Part shown: positions 35,929 to 44,697 of the stretch, in pieces | How positions within the stretch are numbered: the first letter of the stretch is position 1 | Layout of the letters: each line of letters opens with the position of its first letter | From: a halophilic archaeon | GTDB taxonomy: Archaea; Halobacteriota; Halobacteria; Halobacteriales; Haladaptataceae | Direction of reading: 5' to 3' | NCBI GenBank assembly: GCA_003298465.1 | Contig: QNGA01000004.1 | Span: 62,001-126,000, forward strand | DNA: 64,000 bases | Made by a program: the position numbers and the translations under genes | The notes under the pieces: model-generated | The model's database searches: none | The model's input: the letters and a program-made list of their open reading frames with translations, nothing else | Told to the model about the DNA's origin: nothing

Positions 35929-36270
35929 GTGCGCGTCGTACACGACGACCGGTCGAAGACGCTGGCAGTCGACGTCGAGACGGCGGACTCGTTCCTCTCG
36001 CGGGCGCGGGGACTGATGTTCCGGCGGTCGATTCCGGACGACTACGCGCTGGCGTTCCGGTTCGACGAGGTCGCGCCCCGGGACGTCCACATGGTGTTCG
36101 TGCCGTTCCCCCTCGACGCCGTCTGGACGGTCGAGGACGAGGTCCAGCGCGTCGAACGCCTGTCGGCGTGGACCGGGACGGCGAAGGCGGCGGCCGACAC
36201 GCTGTTCGAACTCCCGGCCGGGAGCGCGGGCGACGTGTCGGTCGGCGACACCGTTCGGCTGGTCGATTAG
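35929..36270 (+). CDS. DUF192 family protein
   Basis: 113 aa from a GTG start; the ORF is open further upstream but the shared promoter element fixes the start. Family signature: [23 protein letters not shown] then [15 protein letters not shown] (residues about 20-65) and [17 protein letters not shown] near the end. Small beta-barrel, function unproven; the plain cytoplasmic form without signal peptide. Its stop overlaps that of nikR by 4 nt (convergent). Confidence 0.88.
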   Translation: MRVVHDDRSKTLAVDVETADSFLSRARGLMFRRSIPDDYALAFRFDEVAPRDVHMVFVPFPLDAVWTVEDEVQRVERLSAWTGTAKAAADTLFELPAGSAGDVSVGDTVRLVD

Positions 36271-36695
36271 CTCGGCTCCGCCAGCGGTCCGAAGCTGTCC
36301 ACGGGAATCACGGAGTAGTCGACCGTGAGCGTGTTCTTCGTGGCGCGAATCTTCCCGACGAACGAGGATATCTCTTCGAGCGACCCCTCCAGCACGAACA
36401 GTTCCATGCAGTAGTGGTTGCCCACGTGGTTGTGGAAGTTCGACGCGACCAGCCCCTCGTGTTCGTGACGCAGGTGCATCATCCGTTCCTCGACGTTCGT
36501 CGTCTCGAAGTCGAACAGGACCGTGACGACGCCCATCAGCTCCCGGTCCTCCAGTCGCTTGTCCTCGAACTCGCCGAGCAGGTTCCGGGCGGCCTCCCTG
36601 ACGACCTCGCTCCGGCCGGTGTAGCCATGGTCGTCGGAGAACTCGTCGATTCGCTCCAGCAGTTCGTCGGGCATGGAGACGCTGACGACAGTCAT
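36267..36695 (-). CDS. nikR: Nickel-responsive regulator NikR-type
   Basis: 142 aa. Residues 1-45 are a ribbon-helix-helix DNA-binding domain ([20 protein letters not shown], then [12 protein letters not shown]). The C-terminal ACT-like domain carries the nickel ligands: His77/79 in LRHEHEGLV, His88 and His90 in [11 protein letters not shown], and Cys96, the pattern of E. coli NikR. It should repress nickel uptake genes when nickel is plentiful; no nickel transporter lies in this window. An AT-rich promoter block lies just upstream (36700-36735). Confidence 0.9.
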   Translation of the reverse strand: MTVVSVSMPDELLERIDEFSDDHGYTGRSEVVREAARNLLGEFEDKRLEDRELMGVVTVLFDFETTNVEERMMHLRHEHEGLVASNFHNHVGNHYCMELFVLEGSLEEISSFVGKIRATKNTLTVDYSVIPVDSFGPLAEPS

Positions 36696-36870
36696 CTATT
36701 AATCGAAGTGGACTGAGTTATTAGAATCTTATTATCGTTCCGGCGGCGGTCCGTCGGTAGCGGTCCGACGAACGGCCGGGACCATCCCCGTCCGACGACC
36801 CGCGAGGACCGCCGAGCGGCCTCGCGAACCAGACAGAAAACCTAAGTTAACTTTCACGCTATACCAGACA

Positions 36871-37857
36871 GTGGACCTGGATAACGCCCGCCCCATCGCA
36901 GTGGCCCTCCTCTGCGTGTTAGCGATCGCGCTCGCCGCCGCGACGCTGAACACGGCCGTCACGAGCGAAAACTCCGGTGGGAGCGGTCTCGGGTGGGGCG
37001 ACGGCGGAGTCGGCGTCAGCCAGTCGAACGACACCGAGTCGGAGTCTACCGGGGACGGACAGCCGATAGCGGCACCCATCGAGCTTCCCTGCTTCCCGGT
37101 GTTGAACACGCTCCCCGCGGTCCTGGCCATCCTGGGCGGGTTCGTGGCCCTCGTCGGGTTCGCCTACCGGCGGAGGGGGTGGCTCGGGGCGTTGGCGGTC
37201 GTCGGACCCGTCGGCGTGCCGACGCTGTTCCTGCACGCGCTCCTGTCCGCGTGTTCGACGTCGCCGTTCGACCGACCCGGAAGCTTGCTGCCCAACGGGT
37301 CCAACGGCACCTCCCTCCCGTCGGGCGGAACCGGCGGAATGGGCGACGGCGGTGCGACGACGGTCACGCCGTCGACCGTCCTCCTGCTCGTGCTCGGCGT
37401 GGCGCTCGTCGGCGCGCTCGCCCTGCTCGTCCGGACCTCCAGCGGGAACGAACTCGACGAACCGGAGGCCGAGACGCCGCCGGACGACCCCGACGTGGCC
37501 GCCGTCGGTCGCGCCGCCGGCGACGCGGCCGACCGCATCGAGTCGAACGCGTCGGTCGAGAACGAGGTGTATCGCGCCTGGCGCGAGATGACCGAGCACC
37601 TCGACGTGGCCGCTCCGCAGTCGAGCACACCCCGCGAGTTCGCCACCGCCGCCGTCGAGGCGGGGATGGACCGGTCGGACGTCGACGAACTGACGAACGT
37701 CTTCGAGGTAGTGCGCTACGGCGGCGAGTCACCGACCGGCGAGCGTGAACGGCGCGCCGTCGAGGCTCTCCGGCGCATCGAACGCGAGTACGCCGACGCC
37801 GATTCCGACGGCGACGCGACCGGCGGTGAGGGGAGCGCCGACGGAGGGGAGCGATGA
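36871..37857 (+). CDS. Membrane protein with C-terminal DUF4129 domain
   Basis: 328 aa from a GTG start 21-27 nt after AAGTTAAC (36844-36851). TM segments at about 8-25, 75-95, 105-122 and 165-185, Gly/Ser-rich loops between them. The cytoplasmic C-terminal DUF4129 domain is marked by VYRAWREMTEHLDV, QSSTPREFATAAVEAGMDR and LTNVFEVVRYGGESP. DUF4129 proteins accompany DUF58 and MoxR in transglutaminase-like membrane systems, as here. Stop overlaps the next start (ATGA). Confidence 0.85.
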   Translation: MDLDNARPIAVALLCVLAIALAAATLNTAVTSENSGGSGLGWGDGGVGVSQSNDTESESTGDGQPIAAPIELPCFPVLNTLPAVLAILGGFVALVGFAYRRRGWLGALAVVGPVGVPTLFLHALLSACSTSPFDRPGSLLPNGSNGTSLPSGGTGGMGDGGATTVTPSTVLLLVLGVALVGALALLVRTSSGNELDEPEAETPPDDPDVAAVGRAAGDAADRIESNASVENEVYRAWREMTEHLDVAAPQSSTPREFATAAVEAGMDRSDVDELTNVFEVVRYGGESPTGERERRAVEALRRIEREYADADSDGDATGGEGSADGGER

Positions 37858-38423
37858 GCGACCGCCCGCTGCTCACCGCCGCCGGCATCCTCGCGGCCGC
37901 GTGGGGAATCGCCGCCCTGTTCGCACCCCAGCTCGCGGCGGTCGTCAGCACGGACTACCTGTTCGTCAGGCTGGTCGGGGTGCTGGCACTGCTCCAGGGC
38001 GTCCGGGTCGTCCAGGAGCGCCGCCGGGGTTCCATCGACCAGGCCGAGACGGGCGACCCCGAGACGACCGTCTCCGTCCCGACGCCCGGCGGGGAGTTCG
38101 ACGAGTCCATCCGGCGCGTCCACGACGGCGCTCGCAAGTCGCGGTTCAAGTCGCGCAAGCGCATCCGGAAGCGACTCGAATCGGCCGTCGTCGACGCCAT
38201 CGTCCAGCGCGAGGGCTGCTCGTCCGACGAAGCCCGGGAGGTCGTGAAGAGCGGCGAGTGGACCGACGACCCGTACGCCGCGTCGTTCGTCGGCGGGCCG
38301 GACCCGCCCCGGCGCCCGCTGCGCAAGCTGTTCCGCCGGTCGGTCGACGGCGAGACGAAGTACCAGCGCCGCGCGCGTCGAACCGCGGACGCCGTCGCCC
38401 GCTACGTCGAGGAGGGACGATGA
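37854..38423 (+). CDS. Membrane protein (DUF7269-like) of the DUF58 operon
   Basis: 189 aa. Two N-terminal TM segments (about 6-24 and 33-50), then a basic cytoplasmic region (KSRFKSRKRIRKRLESAV, then REGCSSDEAREVVKSGEW). The latter resembles the haloarchaeal DUF7269 proteins regularly found between DUF4129 and DUF58 genes. Coupled by ATGA overlaps at both ends. Role unknown. Confidence 0.75.
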   Translation: MSDRPLLTAAGILAAAWGIAALFAPQLAAVVSTDYLFVRLVGVLALLQGVRVVQERRRGSIDQAETGDPETTVSVPTPGGEFDESIRRVHDGARKSRFKSRKRIRKRLESAVVDAIVQREGCSSDEAREVVKSGEWTDDPYAASFVGGPDPPRRPLRKLFRRSVDGETKYQRRARRTADAVARYVEEGR

Positions 38424-39691
38424 CGCCGTACGAGACCAACCGCTGGCAGGGGGTCAGCGCCGTCGCTCTGCTGGCCGGCGGCGTCGGCGTCGTCGCCGGG
38501 AGTCCGGTGGTGCTGCTCGTCGGCGTCGTCGGCGTCGCGTTCGCCGCGTACGCCCGGTCCGGGTCGCCGCCGTCGACCGACGTGGCCCTCTCGCGGTCGG
38601 TCAGCGACCTCGACCCGGCCCCGGGCGAAGAGATTCACGTCGAGGTGACCGTCGAGAACGCCGGCGACAGGACCCTGCCCGACCTCCGGGTCGTCGACGG
38701 CGTCCCCGATGCGCTCCGGGTGGTGGACGGGTCGCCGCGGCTCGGCACCGCGCTCCGGCCCGGCAAGCAGGCGATGTTCGCCTACACCGTCGAGGCGGTC
38801 CGGGGCGAGCACGCGTTCGACCCGGCGACGGTCATCGCCCGCGACTTCAGCGGCGCGAGGGAACGGGAGTTCGAGGTGAAAAACGACACGACCGTCGCGT
38901 GTACGCCGGAGCTGTCCGCGACCGCCGAGGACGTTCCGCTACGCGAGCAGACGACCCGCCACACCGGTCGGGTGACGACGAGCGAGGGCGGCGCCGGCGT
39001 GGAGTTCTACGCGACCCGGGAGTACCGGCGCGGCGACCCCGTCTCGCGCATCGACTGGAACCGTCGGGCGAAGACCGGCGAGTTGACCACCGTCGACTTC
39101 CGCCAGGAGCGGGTCGCGACCGTCGTCCTGCTCGTCGACGCCAGGGAGCAGGCGTACCTCGCCGCCGACCCCGAATCGCCCAGCGCCGTCGAGTTCGCCG
39201 TCCGGGCCGCCGGGAAGACGTTCGCCGCGCTGCTCGACGGCGGCGACCGGGTCGGCCTCGCCGCGCTCGCCCCCGAGAACCTCTGGCTCGCGCCGGGCGC
39301 GGGCGACCACCACCGGGCCGAGGCGCGCGAACTGCTCGCGCGCTCGGAGACGCTGTCACGCACGCCCCCGGAGGAGCCGTTCTACTCCACCATCACGATG
39401 CGGTGGCTCCGGCGGCGACTCCCGACGAACGCGCAGGTGGTGTTCTTCTCGCCGCTCTGCGACGCCTACGCGCCGGAGGTCGCGCGTCGCCTCGCCGCCG
39501 CCGGCCACGCGGTCACCGTCGTCAGTCCGGACCCGACCACCGACGACTCGTCGGGCGCGCGCCTGGCGGCCGCCGAGCGCACGCGACACCTCCGGTCGCT
39601 TCGCGCCGGCGGGGTTCGGGCGGTCGACTGGGACACAGACGACGACCTCGGCGTCGTGCTGGCCCACGCCGACAGGAGGTGGCGGTCGTGA
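38420..39691 (+). CDS. DUF58 domain protein
   Basis: 423 aa. Two TM segments at about 12-45, an extracytoplasmic-type beta domain (HVEVTVENAGDRTLPDLRVV), then the DUF58 signature EYRRGDPVSRIDWNRRAKTG at about 205-224 and a von Willebrand-like fold (VVLLVDAREQAYLA). DUF58 proteins work with MoxR AAA+ ATPases, whose gene lies 1.5 kb away on the other strand. Coupled to genes on both sides by overlapping stop/start codons. Confidence 0.9.
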   Translation: MTPYETNRWQGVSAVALLAGGVGVVAGSPVVLLVGVVGVAFAAYARSGSPPSTDVALSRSVSDLDPAPGEEIHVEVTVENAGDRTLPDLRVVDGVPDALRVVDGSPRLGTALRPGKQAMFAYTVEAVRGEHAFDPATVIARDFSGAREREFEVKNDTTVACTPELSATAEDVPLREQTTRHTGRVTTSEGGAGVEFYATREYRRGDPVSRIDWNRRAKTGELTTVDFRQERVATVVLLVDAREQAYLAADPESPSAVEFAVRAAGKTFAALLDGGDRVGLAALAPENLWLAPGAGDHHRAEARELLARSETLSRTPPEEPFYSTITMRWLRRRLPTNAQVVFFSPLCDAYAPEVARRLAAAGHAVTVVSPDPTTDDSSGARLAAAERTRHLRSLRAGGVRAVDWDTDDDLGVVLAHADRRWRS

Positions 39692-40191
39692 GCGGAGCGA
39701 CCGTCGACCGCTCGCCGGCGCGCACGAGCCGGTTGCTCTCGCTGGTCGCGGCGTCGGTCGCCGTCGGGGCGGCCGCGCTGGCGAGTTCGACCGGCGCGCT
39801 CGCCGCGGTCGGCGGCGTCTTCCTCGTCGCCGTCGGCCTCGTACTCGGCTCGCGCCGGTTCGTCACCGGCGGTAGCTTCGTCGCCCTGCTTGGCGTCCTC
39901 TACGGGGGCCTCTTCGCCGCGCCGCCGGAGTTCCTCATCCTCGGGACCGCGGCGGTCGTGCTCGTGTGGGACTTCGGCGAGCAGGCCATCAACGTCGGCG
40001 AGCAACTCGGCCGCGAGGCGGACACGGAGCGCCTGGAGCTGATGCACGCCGCCGGGAGCACCGCCGTCGCCGCGTCGGCCAGCGGCGTCGGCTACGGCAT
40101 CTACCTGCTCGGTGCCGGCGGCCAGCCCGTGACCGCGCTCGTGTTCCTGCTCGTCGCCGCCGTGGCGCTCACCTCCGCGCTCCGGAGCTGA
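39688..40191 (+). CDS. Membrane protein (DUF7519-like) of the DUF58 operon
   Basis: 167 aa from a GTG overlapping the DUF58 stop (GTGA). Five to six hydrophobic segments with little else (LLSLVAASVAVGAAALASST, AAVGGVFLVAVGLVLGS, FVALLGVLYGGLF, AASASGVGYGIYLLGA, ALVFLLVAAVALTSAL). Last gene of the four-gene operon. No function predicted; probably a structural subunit of the same membrane complex. Confidence 0.75.
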   Translation: MSGATVDRSPARTSRLLSLVAASVAVGAAALASSTGALAAVGGVFLVAVGLVLGSRRFVTGGSFVALLGVLYGGLFAAPPEFLILGTAAVVLVWDFGEQAINVGEQLGREADTERLELMHAAGSTAVAASASGVGYGIYLLGAGGQPVTALVFLLVAAVALTSALRS

Positions 40192-40353
40192 CTCGGGGGA
40201 TTCGACGGTTCCCGGACGGGAACCGGCACTCGCGCGGTCAGAAACCGGCCGCGTCCGCGGGGGACCGGTCCAGGGGCCGGTTCCGGTGGCGTTCCGGTTC
40301 GATACGGCCCTGTCGTGACAAGATTGATTAACGTCCTGCCGCCTCGTTCGGTC

Positions 40354-40950
40354 ATGACGGACCCCGACACGGTCGCCACCTACCAGTCGGTCGCCGACGA
40401 GTACCGCGAGCGCCACGCCGATCGCTCCGCCGTCGCGGACCTGGTCGACCGGTTCCTCGACGCCGTCGAACCGCCCGAGGGGCGCGCGACCGCCCGGGTC
40501 GCTGACGTGGGCTGTGGCCCCGGCTGGGAGTCGGCCACGTTCGCCGAACGCGGCCACGACGCGGTCGGCGTGGACCTCACCCCCGCCTTCCTCCGAACCG
40601 CGCGCGAGCGGGTCGGCGGCGCCGCGTTCGCCCGGATGGACATGCGACGGCTCGGCCTCGCGGCGGCGGCGTTCGACGGCCTCTGGGCCTGCGCCTCGTT
40701 CCTGCACGTGCCGCGGGAGGACGCCCCCGGAACGCTCGCGGAGTTCCACCGCGTCCTCCGGCCGGACGGCGTCCTCTGCCTGTCGGTCAAGCGCGGCGAG
40801 GGGACGGCGGAGGGCGACACCTACGACGGGGACGCCCGGCGGTTCACGCTCTACCGGCCCGACGAACTGCGAGCGATGGTCGAGGACGCGGGCTTCGCGG
40901 TCGAGTGGCTCGGGGACGGTTCGTGGGTGCAGTTGGTCGCGCGGGCCTGA
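40354..40950 (+). CDS. Class I SAM-dependent methyltransferase
   Basis: 198 aa from the ATG 25 nt after a TATA-like GATTGATTAAC (40322-40332). VADVGCGPGWESATFAERGH (motif I), GVDLTPAFL (II), FDGLWACASFLHVPRED (IV) and VLRPDGVLCLSVKRGEG (V). UbiE/COQ5-like fold; acceptor unknown. It separates the DUF58 operon from moxR and its stop is 15 nt from that of the 59-aa membrane protein. Confidence 0.87.
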   Translation: MTDPDTVATYQSVADEYRERHADRSAVADLVDRFLDAVEPPEGRATARVADVGCGPGWESATFAERGHDAVGVDLTPAFLRTARERVGGAAFARMDMRRLGLAAAAFDGLWACASFLHVPREDAPGTLAEFHRVLRPDGVLCLSVKRGEGTAEGDTYDGDARRFTLYRPDELRAMVEDAGFAVEWLGDGSWVQLVARA

Positions 40951-40965
40951 CGCCGACCTCGCGAG

Positions 40966-41145
40966 CTACTCGTCCGCGTCGCCGTCGGCGGTGAGATACC
41001 ATCCGAGGCCGACGCCGACGCCGATGGCGGCTCCGAGGGCGAGCGCGCGCGGGAGGGGGACGTTGAAGAGGAACAGTTCCACCGCGGTCGCGATGAGGAA
41101 GCCGACGACGAACTGACCGACCGCCCTCGCGCGGCGGTCCGCCAC
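40966..41145 (-). CDS. 59-residue two-TM membrane protein next to moxR
   Basis: GTG start at 41145, one base after the moxR stop codon; stop TAG at 40966-40968. The protein has a short basic start (ADRRARAVGQ), TM1 FVVGFLIATAVELFLFNVPL, TM2 LALGAAIGVGVGLGWYL and an acidic end (ADGDADE). The clean two-TM pattern and coupling to moxR argue for a real gene. Most likely another small membrane piece of the MoxR/DUF58 system; no family recognised. Confidence 0.65.
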   Translation of the reverse strand: MADRRARAVGQFVVGFLIATAVELFLFNVPLPRALALGAAIGVGVGLGWYLTADGDADE

Positions 41146-41146
41146 G

Positions 41147-42097
41147 CTACTCCACGGTAGGTACCGGCACGCTGTCCAGCACCGCCTCGACCACGTCGTC
41201 TTTGTTCACGTTGTTCACCTTCGCGTCGGGCGTGAGGACGACCCGGTGGGAGAGCACGGGGTAGGCGACGCGCTTCACGTCGTCCGGGGTGACGAACTCG
41301 CGGCCGACCATGGCGGCGCGAGCGCGGGACGCCTCGAAGAGGCGCTGGGTGCCCCGCGGCGAGACGCCGACCTCCACGCGGCGGTCCTCCCGGGTCTCGC
41401 GGGCGACGGTGGCCATGTACGAGAGCAGGTCCTCCTCGACGCGGACCGTCTCGGGGACGGACTGTAGCTCCTCGACCTCGCCGTCGTCGAGCACCCGTCC
41501 GGCGGACGGGCTCTGGCTGTGGCGGTCGCCCCGGCGGCGCAGCAGTTCGACCTCGCCCTCCTCGTCGGGGTAACCGAGGCTGGTCTTGACGACGAAGCGG
41601 TCGACCTGCGCCTCGGGCAGGGGGAAGGTCCCCTCCTGCTCGACGGGGTTCTGGGTGGCGATGACGAAGAACGGCTTCGGAAGTTCGTGGGTGTCGCCGT
41701 CCACCGTGACCTGTCGCTCCTCCATCGCCTCCAGCAGGGCGGCCTGGGTCTTCGGCGGCGCGCGGTTTATCTCGTCGGCGAGGACGACGTTGGCGAAGAT
41801 GGGGCCCTCGTTGAACTCGAACTCGCGGTCCTGCTCGTTGAACACGTGCGTCCCGGTCACGTCCGCCGGGAGGAGGTCGGGCGTGAACTGTACGCGGGAG
41901 AAAGAGAGGCCGAGCGCGGCGGCGAAACTCCGTGCGGTGAGGGTCTTGCCGGTACCGGGAACGTCCTCGAGCAGGACGTGTCCCTGGGCCATGATACCCA
42001 GCAGGACGGTTTCGAGGAACTCGCGGTCGGCGATGACGGCCGTGCCGACGGCGTCGAGGATGGAATCGGACCGGGCGCTCGCGTCTGTAACGTCCAT
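41147..42097 (-). CDS. MoxR-family AAA+ ATPase
   Basis: 316 aa from the ATG at 42095-42097, which lies about 25 nt after TATA element AAATTAAAAT (42121-42130); a longer ORF runs back into the tRNA region and is rejected. Walker A in LLEDVPGTGKTLTA, Walker B LADEINRAPPKTQAAL, and sensor region FVIATQNPVEQEGTFPLPE. MoxR ATPases chaperone assembly of complexes with DUF58/VWA proteins; the DUF58 operon is adjacent but opposite. Confidence 0.93.
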   Translation of the reverse strand: MDVTDASARSDSILDAVGTAVIADREFLETVLLGIMAQGHVLLEDVPGTGKTLTARSFAAALGLSFSRVQFTPDLLPADVTGTHVFNEQDREFEFNEGPIFANVVLADEINRAPPKTQAALLEAMEERQVTVDGDTHELPKPFFVIATQNPVEQEGTFPLPEAQVDRFVVKTSLGYPDEEGEVELLRRRGDRHSQSPSAGRVLDDGEVEELQSVPETVRVEEDLLSYMATVARETREDRRVEVGVSPRGTQRLFEASRARAAMVGREFVTPDDVKRVAYPVLSHRVVLTPDAKVNNVNKDDVVEAVLDSVPVPTVE

Positions 42098-42166
42098 GAA
42101 ATATTCGGCGACGGCCAACGATTTTAATTTGGTGGTCAGATAGGTTCGAGTTCGGCGAATCGAAAC

Positions 42167-42176
42167 GCATAAAATG
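42167..42176 (+). promoter_or_regulatory. TATA box of tRNA-Ser
   Basis: GCATAAAATG ends 23 nt before the first tRNA base at 42200. The moxR TATA (42121-42130) faces the other way, so the promoters are back to back. Confidence 0.55.
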
Positions 42177-42199
42177 ACGACTGTAGTAGATAGACGTGA

Positions 42200-42284
42200 G
42201 CCGAGGTAGCCTAGCCCGGCCAAGGCGGTTGCTTCGAGAGCAACTGTCCGTCAGGACTCAGGAGTTCAAATCTCCTCCTCGGCG
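42200..42284 (+). tRNA. tRNA-Ser (anticodon CGA)
   Basis: An 85-nt class II tRNA. Acceptor arms GCCGAGG and CCTCGGC with discriminator G; anticodon stem GTTGC/GCAAC around loop TTCGAGA (anticodon CGA, reads UCG); a long variable arm TGTCC-GTCA-GGACT typical of serine tRNAs; T arm AGGAG-TTCAAAT-CTCCT. CCA is not encoded and there is no intron. Confidence 0.97.
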
Positions 42285-42524
42285 CTTCTACCACTCTCAG
42301 CCCACGAGCGGCCCGCGTACCTCTCGACGGACGTGAGGGGTCGTCCGCTCTCGGAATCGACCGTCCGGGACCCCGCCGGCCCCTCCGGTTCTCGACCGCG
42401 GAGACCGAACGCCCACTCCACGCCGTCCCTTCGCGACGCCGTCGAGCGCTTCGAGCGGGCGTCCCTGCCGGGAGGTAGTTCGCTGACGACAATTCTTATA
42501 CCGAGCGGGACGCTACGTTACCAC

Positions 42525-42926
42525 ATGGATATCTCAGTTGCGCGACTCATGACGTCCGACCTCCAGACGGTCTCTCCCGACACGCTCGTCGAGGACGCGG
42601 CGGAGACGATGCTCGAACACGACATCGGGTCGGTCATCGTCGTCGACGACGACAACCGGCTACGGGGCATCCTGACGTCCACGGACTTCACCCAGATAGT
42701 CGCGGAGCGGTCCCCGAAGGACGAGACGCCGGTCTCCCGCTACATGAGCGAGGACGTGCTGACGGCGTCGGCGCAGGACGACATCCGCGACGTCGCCGAC
42801 GCGATGATCGAACACACGATACACCACGTGCCCGTCGTCGACGACACCGAGGGGGTCATCGGCATCATCACGACGACCGACCTCGCGGCCTACCTGTCGC
42901 GCGTCCAGACGCCGAGTCCGTCGTAG
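42525..42926 (+). CDS. CBS-domain pair protein
   Basis: 133 aa, two CBS repeats: VARLMTSDLQTVSPDTLVED with GSVIVVDDDNRLRGILTSTD, then VSRYMSEDVLTASAQDDIRD with HHVPVVDDTEGVIGIITTTD. Stand-alone CBS pairs bind adenine nucleotides and sense energy state or act as small regulators. ATG follows AATTCTTATA (42491-42500) by 24 nt. No partner gene obvious. Confidence 0.9.
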   Translation: MDISVARLMTSDLQTVSPDTLVEDAAETMLEHDIGSVIVVDDDNRLRGILTSTDFTQIVAERSPKDETPVSRYMSEDVLTASAQDDIRDVADAMIEHTIHHVPVVDDTEGVIGIITTTDLAAYLSRVQTPSPS

Positions 42927-42953
42927 CCCCCGACTCCGAGACGAGGTCCCGTG

Positions 42954-43352
42954 CTACAGCAGCAGCGAGAAGTTGTTGACCCCGAGGTACGCGTACCAGA
43001 CGCTGGCCGCGAGGTACGTCGTCGTCCGGAACGCCGCGGGGTAGCCGTCCGGCGTCCAGTCGTCGGGCGTGACGCGCCGGATGAGCAGGCCGCTCTCCGC
43101 GAGCAACGCCACCCCGACCACTGCCACCACGACCGTAATCAGCGACCCGCCGACCGTCCCGAACTCCGCCATCAGCGTCCGGGTGAGCCACACCGATTCG
43201 AACACGTCGTCGCGGAGTCCGAGGACGACGACGGTGCTCACGGCGTCGAGCAACTTCCCCCCGACGAGGACTGCGAGCAACTGGAGTCGGGTCGGCGCGA
43301 GTCGGGGCAGCCCCGCGCCGGACCAGAGGTCCCCCACTGAACTGTTCGACAT
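42954..43352 (-). CDS. Membrane protein, unknown function
   Basis: 132 aa from the ATG at 43350-43352. TM segments at about 24-45 (LQLLAVLVGGKLLDAVSTVV), 66-88 (VGGSLITVVVAVVGVALLAES) and 108-130. The first TM contains Lys and Asp (GGKLLDAVST), a feature of some small haloarchaeal DUF5658-like proteins, but I do not assign the family. Convergent with the CBS gene. Confidence 0.72.
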   Translation of the reverse strand: MSNSSVGDLWSGAGLPRLAPTRLQLLAVLVGGKLLDAVSTVVVLGLRDDVFESVWLTRTLMAEFGTVGGSLITVVVAVVGVALLAESGLLIRRVTPDDWTPDGYPAAFRTTTYLAASVWYAYLGVNNFSLLL

Positions 43353-43526
43353 ACGCGGGCTAACGGCAGAGCCGGTCTTTGTTATGGTACGCTTAACCAC
43401 GGCGCAGTGACCGACTGTCCGGCGCAGGGACGGCTTAACGGTTCGTTAGCCGGGGAGAGCGTCGAATGACGGGCCACGACGCGGCGGACGAAAAGGTACT
43501 TCAGGTGACCGGACGAGGCAACGGAC

Positions 43527-44579
43527 ATGAGCGACTGGGTCGTCCCGCCGAGCCTCGAACCGGGCGACGAAGTGGCCGTCGTCTCCCCGGGCACGAGTCT
43601 GGCGGAGAAGTACCCGCACGTGTACGAACTCGGTCTCGAACGTCTAGAGGAGCGGTTCGGCCTCGTCCCCGTCGAGTTCCCGACCGCGACGGCGGACCCC
43701 GAGTGGCTGTACGACAACCCCGAGGCGCGCGCGAGAGACGTGATGGACGCCTTCGCCGACCCCGACATCCGGGGCGTCGTCACCACCATCGGGGGATACG
43801 ACCAGGTCCGCATCCTGAAACACCTCGACCCCGAGGTGCTCGCCGAGAACCCCACGCGGTTCTACGGGATAAGCGACAACACGAACGTGGAGATCGTCCT
43901 GTGGAACGAGGGCGTGGTCTCGTTCTACGGCGGCACCCTCTTCACGGAGTTCGCGATGCAGGGGTCGATGCACGACTACACCGTGGAGTACCTCGAACGA
44001 GCGCTGTTCTCGGACTCGCTCGGGGAACTGCGACCGGCCGAGCGGTTCACCGACGAGGACCTGGACTGGGCGGACCCGGAGACGCTCGACGAGCGCCGCG
44101 AGATGGAGCCGAATCCGGGCTGGACGTGGCGCGGCGGCGACGAACGCGTCACCGGCCGGACGTGGGGCGGCTGCCTGTCGGTGGTCGACCAGCAGCTCTC
44201 CGTGGACCGCTACGTGCCCGACCCCGACGCCCTGGACGGTGCCGTGCTCCTGCTCGAAACCTCCGAAGAGCTACCGAGCGCCATGGACGTGCGCTGGACG
44301 ATGACGGCGATGGGCGAGCGCGGCCTGCTGGAGCGGTTCGACGCCGTCCTCGTCGGCCGCGCCAAGGCCCGTTCTCTCGACGTCGAGCGGTCGCCCGAGG
44401 AGCGGGCGGCGTACCGCGAGCGCCAGCGCGAGACCGTCGCGGAGGTCGTCGCGGAGTACAACCCCGACGCGCCGGTCGTGTTCGACCTCGACTTCGGCCA
44501 CACCGCGCCCGTCGCCCCGGTGCCGGTGGGCGGCGAGGTGACCGTCGACCCGGCCGAGGAGCGCATCGAGTTCGCCTGA
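43527..44579 (+). CDS. S66-family LD-carboxypeptidase/MccF-like serine peptidase
   Basis: 350 aa. Flavodoxin-like N-domain (GDEVAVVSPGTSLAEKYP, then GVVTTIGGYDQVRILKHLD). RFYGISDNTNVEIVL holds the nucleophile Ser, LLLETSEELPSA the Glu and FDLDFGHTAPVAPVPVGG the His of the S66 triad. Haloarchaea lack murein, so an MccF-like role (cleaving acyl-sulfamoyl adenylates or peptide conjugates) is more plausible than peptidoglycan recycling; this is inference. Confidence 0.88.
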   Translation: MSDWVVPPSLEPGDEVAVVSPGTSLAEKYPHVYELGLERLEERFGLVPVEFPTATADPEWLYDNPEARARDVMDAFADPDIRGVVTTIGGYDQVRILKHLDPEVLAENPTRFYGISDNTNVEIVLWNEGVVSFYGGTLFTEFAMQGSMHDYTVEYLERALFSDSLGELRPAERFTDEDLDWADPETLDERREMEPNPGWTWRGGDERVTGRTWGGCLSVVDQQLSVDRYVPDPDALDGAVLLLETSEELPSAMDVRWTMTAMGERGLLERFDAVLVGRAKARSLDVERSPEERAAYRERQRETVAEVVAEYNPDAPVVFDLDFGHTAPVAPVPVGGEVTVDPAEERIEFA

Positions 44580-44697
44580 CCGCGGGCCGGTCGGACTCGC
44601 CAGCCGGGTCGGTTCGGGCGGAACTGCGCCGATTCGAAGCCCCGCTGGCTCCGGCGTTTGAGAACTGTTAAGTCGGGTCCCCGGTTCACTCTCGAAC

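Noticed and set aside
42098..42223. N-terminal extension of MoxR to 42223
   Set aside because: It would read through the tRNA gene start and the moxR TATA box.
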